In this document: in pieces, positions 44,444 through 50,653 of the stretch
How the letters are laid out: each line of letters opens with the position of its first letter
Position numbering within the stretch: position 1 is the first letter of the stretch
Assembly (NCBI GenBank): GCA_022791155.1
Contig: JAAVYN010000033.1
Span: 1-50,653 of the forward strand
DNA: 50,653 bases
DNA from: Bacillota bacterium
GTDB taxonomy: Bacteria > Bacillota > Clostridia > Lachnospirales > Anaerotignaceae
Direction: 5' to 3'
Program-made: the position numbers and the translations under genes
Notes under the pieces: model-generated
Told to the model about the DNA's origin: nothing
Seen by the model: only the letters and a program-made list of their open reading frames with translations
The model's database searches: none

Positions 44444-45535
44444 TCAACGCTCAAAAATTTTGCCATCAGACACATCAAAGATTGAAACATTTTTTGTATA
44501 TTTGCTGATTATGTCTTCAACCCCTGTGCATGTCAATATTGTTTGAATTTTTCCAATTGTGTCAAGCAAAAAATTTTGCCTTTTTTCGTCAAGCTCGCTT
44601 AAAACGTCATCAAGAAGAAGCACGGGATCGTGGCCTGTTTCTTCCTTTATTATTTCAATTTCGGCCAGCTTTGCCGACAGTGCGGCCGTTCTTTGCTGTC
44701 CCTGTGAGCCAAAAATTTTGACATCATTTTCGTTGACAACAAAAGACATGTCATCTTTGTGAGGGCCTGAAGAAGTGCTTCCAAACAATATGTCTTTGTC
44801 TATGTTTTGTTTTGTTTTAATTTCAATGTCATCATATGAAACGTTTGGTTTATAGCATATCTCAAGTTCCTCTTTCCCGCCTGTGATGCTTTTGTGTATT
44901 TTGTTTGCCAAAAAACTCACACGTTTTATGAATTCATCACGGCTTTTAATGACATATTTTCCATACAAACAAAGTTGCTCGTCCCAAACAAATATTGTGT
45001 CACGCAATGATGAATTTTTTTGTATTTTTTTTAACAAATTGTTTCTCTGTTTCAAAACTTTGTAATATTGTCCCAAATTATAATAGTAGACATTTTTCAG
45101 CTGGCACAGTTCCATGTCAACAAATCGCCGACGCTCGCTTGGAGAATTTTTTATGAGCTGCAAATCTTCAGGCGAAAATATAACCACAAAAAGCGTTCCA
45201 AAAAGCTCACCACTTTTGTGAACTGGAACGCCGTTGATGGCAACGCCTTTGATGCCTCTTTTTTCATCCTTTTTGATGTGAACATCAATGCGGTTGAGGC
45301 GGCCTTCATTTTCAGAAAAAAGTTTTATGTGGGCCTCGCGTGCATCAAAGTTCACCAGCTGGCTGTCAAGCCTTGTTCTGTGGCTTCTTCCAGTGGCGCA
45401 AACATACACGCTTTCAAGCACGTTTGTCTTTCCCTGAGCATTTTCGCCAACAAATATGTTAATTCCGTTTGAAAATTTCAGTTGAGCATATTTTATGTTT
45501 CTGAAGCTGGAAATTGACATGCCAGTGATTCTCAT
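44444..45535 (-). CDS. recF: DNA replication and repair protein RecF
   Basis: ATPase that helps load RecA at single-strand gaps and stalled forks. The 363-residue SMC-like protein has Walker A GENAQGKT (30-37, in FVGENAQGKTNVLES), the signature FGSQGQQRTAALSAKLAEIEI (about 270-292) and Walker B DPVLLLDDVLSELDEKR (about 302-318). Length is normal. It starts 2 bp after the S4 gene stop, with GGGGAG in the end of that gene, so they are co-translated. Confidence 0.96.
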   Translation of the reverse strand: MRITGMSISSFRNIKYAQLKFSNGINIFVGENAQGKTNVLESVYVCATGRSHRTRLDSQLVNFDAREAHIKLFSENEGRLNRIDVHIKKDEKRGIKGVAINGVPVHKSGELFGTLFVVIFSPEDLQLIKNSPSERRRFVDMELCQLKNVYYYNLGQYYKVLKQRNNLLKKIQKNSSLRDTIFVWDEQLCLYGKYVIKSRDEFIKRVSFLANKIHKSITGGKEELEICYKPNVSYDDIEIKTKQNIDKDILFGSTSSGPHKDDMSFVVNENDVKIFGSQGQQRTAALSAKLAEIEIIKEETGHDPVLLLDDVLSELDEKRQNFLLDTIGKIQTILTCTGVEDIISKYTKNVSIFDVSDGKIFER

Positions 45536-45537
45536 TT

Positions 45538-45756
45538 TTATCGCTCCCCAGATATAACCTTCACGGCTTCGCCCTCAAATTCCACAACATCGTTTGGGAA
45601 TATCTTTCTCCCACGGCGCGTTTCGGCATTCCCGTTGACAAGCACGTTTCCCTCTGATATGACCATTTTTGCTTCAGACCCTTGCGAGACAATGTCTGCA
45701 AGCTTGAGAAGTTGCCCCAATTTGATGAACTCTGTGTCTATCGCGACTGTTTTCAT
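45538..45756 (-). CDS. S4-domain RNA-binding protein (YaaA-like)
   Basis: A 72-residue S4-like RNA-binding protein of the type that sits between dnaN and recF in Firmicutes (B. subtilis YaaA, linked to 50S assembly). The S4 pattern is clear: FIKLGQLLKLADIVSQGSEAKMVISEGNVLVNGNAETRRGRKIFPNDVVEF. GAGGTG precedes the ATG at 45756, preferred over the GTG at 45765. Immediately upstream of recF. Confidence 0.93.
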   Translation of the reverse strand: MKTVAIDTEFIKLGQLLKLADIVSQGSEAKMVISEGNVLVNGNAETRRGRKIFPNDVVEFEGEAVKVISGER

Positions 45757-46152
45757 AAATTTCACCTCACAAAAATTGTTTTTGTTTTCATCATGTTTGA
45801 ATTCAACGTTTCAAATTGACATATAAAACGCATATATATAACATTTTTAATGAAATCAGCTTCAAAATTTTTCAAAATTGATTCAACAAATGTGAATGAA
45901 TGTTTCATGTTTTCATTTTTTGAAGATGTTGAATTTCAATTCGCACATTCGCTTCCGTGCAACCTGTGCATCAGTTTTTCAAAGTTTGTTCAAAAAAACT
46001 TTGTTCAAAAAAATTTTCATTCCAAAAAATCAAAACAAATTGACAAATTTTTGACAAAAATGATTGCAAAATAAAATATTCAAATTTATTTTCAAATTTC
46101 ACAAAAAAGAAACAATGGCCCAAATCTATTTCAATGATACAAGCATATTCAA
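45757..46152. other. Spacer between DUF3781 and S4 genes
   Basis: About 400 bp of AT-rich DNA with no supported gene. A short direct repeat TTTGTTCAAAAAAA occurs twice near 45990. The S4-recF promoter should lie here; no clear -35/-10 pair is seen. Confidence 0.35.
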
Positions 46153-46392
46153 TCATTCAATTTTGTGCGCAGTTATGATTGTGAAGCTGTTGGAATTCAC
46201 AGTTATTTTTGAGCCGCGTGAAGTCACATACCAATTTTTTCCGTGTCTTTCAATTTTTGCACATTCATCAAGTATACACAGCCTGCAAAATTGGACAACA
46301 TCATATGTTTCAATTTTGAGGTTGTTTTTTATGCGTTTCGTGCCCATTTCTGTTGTGTGAAGTTTATCAATGTTTTCAATCAGACTGTTCAT
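46153..46392 (-). CDS. DUF3781-like small protein
   Basis: A 79-residue protein matching the DUF3781 pattern I recall: NIDKLHTTEMGTKRIKNNL, DVVQFCRLCIL, IERHGKNWYVTSRGSKITVNSNSFTIITAHK. It may belong to small cytosolic proteins of unknown function. GGTGATG lies upstream of the ATG at 46392. Its position between dnaN and the S4/recF genes is unusual; these are normally contiguous, so it looks like an insertion into the replication operon. Confidence 0.75.
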   Translation of the reverse strand: MNSLIENIDKLHTTEMGTKRIKNNLKIETYDVVQFCRLCILDECAKIERHGKNWYVTSRGSKITVNSNSFTIITAHKIE

Positions 46393-46533
46393 TGTGCATC
46401 ACCGCAAATTCATTTTGTTTTGTCAGCCAAATGTGAAAGTTCAATGTCAAAACAATGTCAGTTTGTGACATCGCAAAAAAATGTTTCAACCACAAAAATT
46501 GAAAAATTTTGATATGTGTCACATAATGAAAAA

Positions 46534-47634
46534 TTACATTCTGAGCGGAAGTATGAGATATTTGCACAAATCGCCCTCTTCCGGCCTCACTATGCATGGG
46601 CTCAAAGGAGAATTGAACGAAACAGAAACTTTTTCGCTTTCAATTGCCCTTAAAGCGTCTATCAAATATCGTGGATTGAATGCAATTTTTATGTTTTCTC
46701 CTTCAAATTCAACAGAAAGTTCCTCATTGGCAGACCCGAAATCACTTTGTGAAGTTATTGTCAGGCTGTCTTGTTCTATGTTGATTTTCACAGGGACTTT
46801 TCTTGAATCGCGGCCAACAATTGAAGCTCTTTCAAGGGCGGATATGAAACCTTCTCTTTCTATAACTATTTTTGTTTTGAAATCGTTTGTGAAAGTTTGT
46901 TCATATTTTATGAATTCACCGTTTATGACACGGCTCACAAGTATGTTTCCTTCCAAATCAAAAAGAACGTGTTTGTCAGTTATGAAAATTTCAGCGCTTT
47001 CATCGTTTTCCGAAAGTATCTTGCTCAACTCTCTGAGCGTTTTTGCCGGAACAATGACTTTTTCAGGCTTGCCGCTGTTTTCGGCCGGAACTTTTTTATA
47101 TGATATTCTATATCCGTCAACGGCAACAGCGCTTATGCCATCTTCTGAAATTTCTATGAGTTCGCCTGTCAGCGCCATTTTTGATTCATCAGATGAAACT
47201 GAGAATATTGTTTTTATGATTACATCTTTGAGATCTTTTTGACTGACTTTGTATGAAACTTGTTGTTCAACAGTTGGTATATCTGGAAATTCGTCACCTG
47301 ATTGTATCATTATTTTATATTCTGATGAACCGCTTTTTATTGTTGCGTTTTTGTTTTCGTCAATATCAATGGTCACTGTTTCACCGTTCACACGCCTTAT
47401 TATTTCGCCAAATATTTTTGCTTCAAGCGCTGCTGTTCCTTCGCCTTCTGTTTCGGCTTCGATTGGGGCGGTTTTGATTGCCATTTCCATGTCGTTTGAC
47501 ATGAGTTCAACAAAGTTTTCGCCAATTTTTATCAATATACATTCGAGAATGGGGAGTGTGCTTTTTGGGTTTACGGCTTTCGATGCTATATTAATTGCGT
47601 TTTGGAGTGCATCTTTTTTGCATGTGAATTTCAT
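46534..47634 (-). CDS. dnaN: DNA polymerase III beta clamp
   Basis: Ring-shaped processivity clamp. The 366-residue protein begins MKFTCKKDALQNAINIASKAVNPKSTLPILECILI and ends with the family C-terminus EEGDLCKYLILPLRM. Three structural repeats of about 120 residues are expected and fit the length. The frame extends upstream to 47808, but AAAGGAG supports the ATG at 47634. Promoter candidate lies between it and dnaA. Confidence 0.96.
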   Translation of the reverse strand: MKFTCKKDALQNAINIASKAVNPKSTLPILECILIKIGENFVELMSNDMEMAIKTAPIEAETEGEGTAALEAKIFGEIIRRVNGETVTIDIDENKNATIKSGSSEYKIMIQSGDEFPDIPTVEQQVSYKVSQKDLKDVIIKTIFSVSSDESKMALTGELIEISEDGISAVAVDGYRISYKKVPAENSGKPEKVIVPAKTLRELSKILSENDESAEIFITDKHVLFDLEGNILVSRVINGEFIKYEQTFTNDFKTKIVIEREGFISALERASIVGRDSRKVPVKINIEQDSLTITSQSDFGSANEELSVEFEGENIKIAFNPRYLIDALRAIESEKVSVSFNSPLSPCIVRPEEGDLCKYLILPLRM

Positions 47635-47885
47635 TTTTGTTAATAACTCCTTTCGGTGTATATATTTATTTATATATAAGTTGTTTATAGAAGTAGCAGT
47701 AGTAGTGCGTGTGAATATGTGGAAAAGTATGTTAAGCACATATATAAGTGGATTTTTGATATGGACAACTATGTATATAAAGTCACAATTTATATACTGT
47801 TTGTCCACACTGTCAACTTTTATTTTTTGATATAAATATTATCAACATATTATTAACTATAAATTAACACTGTTTTGTGAACAAA
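47635..47885 (-). promoter_or_regulatory. dnaA-dnaN spacer: dnaN promoter and DnaA boxes
   Basis: On the minus strand TTGACA (47811-47816) and TATAAA (47789-47794) are 16 bp apart, about 155 bp before dnaN. Two DnaA-like boxes are present: inverted TTTTCCACA at 47718-47726 and TTGTCCACA (about 47799-47807) inside the promoter spacer. Box-dependent control of dnaN is plausible. Confidence 0.65.
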
Positions 47886-49214
47886 TTATATCCCTTGAAT
47901 TCTTTTTTTGAGTTCTTCAATATCCTTTTTGAGCTCACTGTCATTTTTCTGCAAGTCAGATTCGATCTTTTTTTCTGCGTGAAGAACGGTTGTGTGGTCG
48001 CGCCCTCCAAACTCATCTCCAACTTCTTTGAGCGATATATCGAGCATTTTCCGGCAAAGATACATGGCTATTTGCCGTGGATATGCTATGTTTTTGGGCT
48101 TTTTGCTTCCACGCACGTCGGAAGAGGATATGTTATAATATGAACTTATCACATCTATTATGGAGCTGGCGGTGATTTGTTTTTGTTTTTTGTCGCCATA
48201 AACCTGAAGTGAATTTTCAACAAATTCGGTTGTGACTTCACTGTTTGTGAGCGATGCATACATCATGACCCTTGTGAGCGCGCCTTCAAGCTCACGTATG
48301 TTGCTTTGTATATATTTTGCTATGTGGGAAAGGGCTTTGTCGCTCACAATATATCCTTCGTGATTGGCTTTATTTCTCAATATGGCGATTCTTGTTTCTA
48401 TGTCAGGCGGCTGTATATCGGCTATAAGCCCGCCGGCAAAACGGCTTCTGAGCCTTTCTTCCAAAGGGTTGATGTCTTTTGGGGAGCGATCGGAGGAAAG
48501 TATGATTTGTTTGTTGGCGCTGTGAAGCGCATTGAACGTGTGAAAAAATTCCTCCTGTGTGCTGACTTTTTCGGCTATAAACTGAATGTCGTCTATAAGA
48601 AGGACATCTATGTTTCTATATTTGTTTCTGAATTCTTCATTTTTATTGTTTCTTATTGCGTTGATGAGTTCGTTTGTGAAAGTTTCGCTTGTGACATACA
48701 AAACCTTTGTGTTTGGGTTTTTGTTTAATATGTAGTGTGCAATTGAATGCATGAGGTGAGTTTTGCCAAGGCCCACGTTTCCATAGAGAAAAAGAGGGTT
48801 ATATGCTTTTGCTGGGGCTTCAGCAACAGCAAGACTGGCCGCATGAGCCATGCGGTTGCTGTTTCCAACAACAAAGCTTTCAAAAACATAGCGCGGATTC
48901 AAATTTGCGGCAAGCCCGGCCTCTGCAATCAATGTGTTGTTTTCTTTAATTTCTGGTGTGTTTGAGTTTTCAGATGAAATTATAACAATGTTATAATTTT
49001 TTTGAGAAACCTGATTAACCGCGTTTTTGATAAGGTTGGAATAGCGGTTTTCAACAAGCCCCTTCATGAAATCGTTTTCAGCTTTGATATAAATGTCATT
49101 GCCGTCGATTTGAACTGGCTTCAACGGATTGATCCATGTGTTTATGCTCAGCGCATCGAGAGCTCCTTCAAGAATTTCAAGGGTCTTAGACCATAAATTT
49201 GTTAAATCTTCCAT
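47886..49214 (-). CDS. dnaA: Chromosomal replication initiator DnaA
   Basis: Initiates replication at oriC. The 442-residue protein has domain I (about 1-80, LWSKTLEILEGALDALSINTWINPLKP), the AAA+ domain with Walker A GNVGLGKT (145-152) and Walker B VLLIDDIQFI (about 208-217), the sensor/arginine-finger RLRSRFAGGL, and the C-terminal DNA-binding domain with the DnaA signature VGDEFGGRDHTTVLHA (about 398-413). Length is normal. GGGAGG lies 14 nt before the ATG, a long spacing. It is the last gene on the left side of the origin and reads away from it. Confidence 0.97.
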   Translation of the reverse strand: MEDLTNLWSKTLEILEGALDALSINTWINPLKPVQIDGNDIYIKAENDFMKGLVENRYSNLIKNAVNQVSQKNYNIVIISSENSNTPEIKENNTLIAEAGLAANLNPRYVFESFVVGNSNRMAHAASLAVAEAPAKAYNPLFLYGNVGLGKTHLMHSIAHYILNKNPNTKVLYVTSETFTNELINAIRNNKNEEFRNKYRNIDVLLIDDIQFIAEKVSTQEEFFHTFNALHSANKQIILSSDRSPKDINPLEERLRSRFAGGLIADIQPPDIETRIAILRNKANHEGYIVSDKALSHIAKYIQSNIRELEGALTRVMMYASLTNSEVTTEFVENSLQVYGDKKQKQITASSIIDVISSYYNISSSDVRGSKKPKNIAYPRQIAMYLCRKMLDISLKEVGDEFGGRDHTTVLHAEKKIESDLQKNDSELKKDIEELKKRIQGI

Positions 49215-49262
49215 TTTGTTTTTTTTATCCTCCCATATAAAGACCTTATCATCGTTGGCGGC

Positions 49263-49301
49263 AACCGCGAGAAATGTGCAAAACTTTGAATGACCGCGGT
49301 T
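49263..49301 (-). promoter_or_regulatory. Hairpin in the dnaA leader
   Basis: AACCGCG (49263-49269) and CGCGGTT (49295-49301) are a perfect 7-bp inverted repeat around a loop containing a DnaA-like box TGTGCAAAA (49275-49283). It is just downstream of the predicted dnaA transcript start and is the only GC-rich patch in the region. Confidence 0.55.
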
Positions 49302-49308
49302 GATAAAT

Positions 49309-49337
49309 ATTATAAGTTATCCACAAATTGTTAACAA
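49309..49337 (-). promoter_or_regulatory. Candidate dnaA promoter with overlapping DnaA boxes
   Basis: On the minus strand TTGTTA (49332-49337) and TATAAT (49309-49314) are 17 bp apart, about 95 bp before dnaA. The DnaA box TTATCCACA at 49317-49325 is in the spacer and an inverted box at 49340-49348 flanks the -35, as expected for autoregulation. Confidence 0.7.
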
Positions 49338-49998
49338 CATGTGGATAACATATTTGGAAATTTTTATTATTGCGTATATAAAAGGAATATACTTAATTTT
49401 TTTGTGGTTATAATTGTGAATATAGCTGTGAAATTGTGTGGATAAATTTAGGTTTATATCAAACTGAATGTTTGAGCTGAAGCTGTTTGGCAGTTGATGT
49501 TGTTTTCAAATTCAAAATGTGCGCCAAACAATTTATATTAAATTTGGCAGAAAACTGGAAATATATGGCTTTTGTTTTGATTAAGCCTTAATGGGTTTTA
49601 TAGTTTGTCTGCAATTTTATATATTTTTTCAGCATGGTTCAGTGTTTTGTCAAATGGTATAGTAATGTTAATAAAATTTATAAGTTATGCACATTTTGTT
49701 GATAAGTTGTGGATAACTTATATTATGTTGGGTTAAAATGCTTTAATATTGATGTTGAAGCAATATAAAAATGTGTCGTTATATGTGGATTTATATGTTA
49801 ATTTATGTGGATAATTTTTTATTCCAGTATAATATACCAAAAATATAGCTTTTTTTCAATTAGATAAAACAACGGTAATTAATAATCACTTGAATAGCAC
49901 TGTGATTAAATATTTCCAAAAATGTGATTCAAAAGTTTTGAATGTTTTGTTTTTAATGTTTTTGTATGAAAATACGGTTTATTTTAATATAAAATTTC

Positions 49999-50027
49999 TT
50001 GACTATGTGGATTTTTTTTAATATAAT
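49999..50027 (+). promoter_or_regulatory. Near-consensus sigma-A promoter of rpmH
   Basis: TTGACT (49999-50004) and TATAAT (50022-50027) are 17 bp apart, 60 bp before the rpmH start. Confidence 0.88.
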
Positions 50028-50086
50028 GAGAAAAGCGCTAAAATGCGGATTTGCATTTAGAAACGATTTTTAGGAGGTGTTTGAAC

Positions 50087-50221
50087 ATGAAAATGACTTT
50101 CCAGCCCAAAAAAAGACAAAGAAGCAAAGTTCACGGATTTAGAAAAAGAATGGCCACATCAAATGGCAGAAAAGTTTTGTCTGCAAGAAGAAGAAAAGGC
50201 AGAAAAGTTTTGTCTGCTTAA
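50087..50221 (+). CDS. rpmH: 50S ribosomal protein L34
   Basis: The 44-residue L34 protein: [18 protein letters not shown], then [26 protein letters not shown], matching the family throughout. AGGAGGTG at 50072-50079 is 7 nt from the ATG. It starts the rightward arm of the chromosome. In most bacteria rnpA follows within a few bases; here the next 110 bp carry a terminator and no rnpA is seen before the window end. Confidence 0.96.
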   Translation: MKMTFQPKKRQRSKVHGFRKRMATSNGRKVLSARRRKGRKVLSA

Positions 50222-50331
50222 TCAATAGGATGCAAACAATGCGGGGCAGAGGGCTTGAAAATCAGAATGCTGGCTTTTTTGAAAGGCATTTCGAAACATG
50301 CCCGCGGCGCCGGACAAAAAATCATCTATAT

Positions 50332-50356
50332 AAGGCCGCATTTGTGGCCTTTTTAT
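50332..50356 (+). terminator. Terminator of rpmH
   Basis: AAGGCC pairs with GGCCTT, extended by inner G-T and C-G pairs, followed by a T run. A 32-codon frame from 50267 runs through the stem and is not considered a gene. Confidence 0.8.
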
Positions 50357-50448
50357 TATGAATAATTTTCAAATGAAGCTAAAATGTTGATTTCTTGTTG
50401 GATTTTTGAACAATGTATGTTATAATTTTCAATAACTGTAAGCACTGC

Positions 50449-50653
50449 GACATGAACTTTTTAATATCCTGAAGGGAAATGAATTTCCCGGAAGGACAGT
50501 GAAAAGTTCATGTCATAGGGCGAAAGCCCGAAGCGAAAAAGCGAAAGCTTTTGAGCTTGCAGTGCGAAAAAAGAGAAGTGAAAAGTTCGTATCCTGAAGG
50601 GAAATGAATTTCCCGGAAGGACAGTGAAAAGTTCATGTCATAGGGCGGAAGCC
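50449..50653 (+). repeat. 125-bp structured repeat (family C), continues past the window
   Basis: Unit 1 starts at 50465 and unit 2 at 50590 (TATCCTGAAGGGAAATGAAT), 125 bp apart. Unit 1 folds as GACATGAACTTTT/AAAAGTTCATGTC (50449-50461, 50502-50514; 13 bp) around TCCT-gaa-GGGAAAT-GA-ATTTCCC-gga-AGGA. It is followed by GGGC-GAAA-GCCC (50518-50529) and AAAAGC-GAAA-GCTTTT, both with GNRA-type loops. In unit 2 the first of these reads GGGC-GGAA-GCC, again a GNRA loop. No frame with a ribosome binding site. Confidence 0.85.

Larger units (their letters stand above)
49215..49998. promoter_or_regulatory. oriC: Chromosomal origin oriC (dnaA-rpmH spacer)
   Basis: Very AT-rich spacer with DnaA boxes at 49317-49325, 49340-49348, 49437-49445, 49685-49693 (TTATGCACA), 49708-49716 and 49806-49814, plus weaker copies at 49275 and about 49785. 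All but 49317 and 49685 are in the inverted orientation. An almost pure A+T stretch (about 49860-49990) next to the boxes is a candidate unwinding element. No gene is present. It is flanked by dnaA reading left and rpmH reading right, the usual firmicute arrangement. Confidence 0.85.

Noticed and set aside
50222-50360. rnpA or a small protein directly after rpmH
   Set aside because: The only frame is 32 codons from 50267, without a ribosome binding site, and passes through the terminator stem.

Overview
The window looks like the origin-proximal part of a chromosome from an anaerobic, low-GC, flagellated member of the Clostridia, most likely Lachnospirales-like. That placement is inference from gene families, gene order, strong AGGAGG ribosome binding sites, frequent TTG starts and very AT-rich spacers. 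No rRNA, tRNA, CRISPR array or prophage was seen.

Layout. 1-478: hairpin repeats fused to the wreck of an alpha/beta hydrolase gene. 0.8-4.9 kb: two membrane proteins of unknown function, then the c-di-AMP synthase gene cdaA and its regulator cdaR. 5.0-12.4 kb: a secreted Cu-amine-oxidase-N-like protein, an NhaC antiporter, a LytTR response regulator with its AgrC-like kinase, a small coiled-coil protein and a PutP symporter. 12.7-13.2 kb: a small non-autonomous element with inverted ends around three hairpin repeats. 13.2-16.7 kb: hemL and a ParA-ComFB pair. 16.8-28.0 kb: a late flagellar cluster (fliD, fliS, fliT-like, flgM, flgN, flgK, flgL, DUF6470, fliW, csrA) interrupted by a C39-like peptidase, a repeat block and an orphan FtsE-like ATPase. 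28.8-32.0 kb: a second Cu-amine-oxidase-N-like protein and two paralogous XRE regulators around an AT-rich island. 32.7-33.1 kb: a diverged second copy of the hairpin-repeat element. 33.4-41.7 kb: argS, two perfect parS sites, parA-parB, DUF4446, serS, a NusG-domain-II protein and a Gx transporter. 43.1-50.2 kb: a uracil-DNA glycosylase, then recF, an S4 protein, DUF3781, dnaN and dnaA reading leftward, oriC, and rpmH reading rightward. 50.4 kb to the end: another structured repeat family.

How the genes fit together. dnaA, dnaN, recF, the DnaA-box clusters, parS and parAB form the replication-initiation and segregation locus. parAB-DUF4446-serS lies on the dnaA side and reads toward the origin, and rpmH has no rnpA behind it, so the usual origin gene order is rearranged. 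CdaA and CdaR make and tune c-di-AMP; ComFB-family proteins have been reported as cyclic-dinucleotide receptors, so the ParA-ComFB pair beside fliD could be an output. FliW and CsrA are the usual post-transcriptional control of flagellin, and FlgM controls the flagellar sigma factor.

The most unusual content is not a protein system. It is a set of structured intergenic repeats of at least three families, with stem-preserving sequence changes and GAA or GNRA-like loops, one family carried in a MITE-like composite element. Other points to check are a FlgK with a long coiled-coil insertion, an FtsE-like ATPase without its Q-loop glutamine or an FtsX partner, and a near-consensus promoter feeding about 750 bp without a clear gene.
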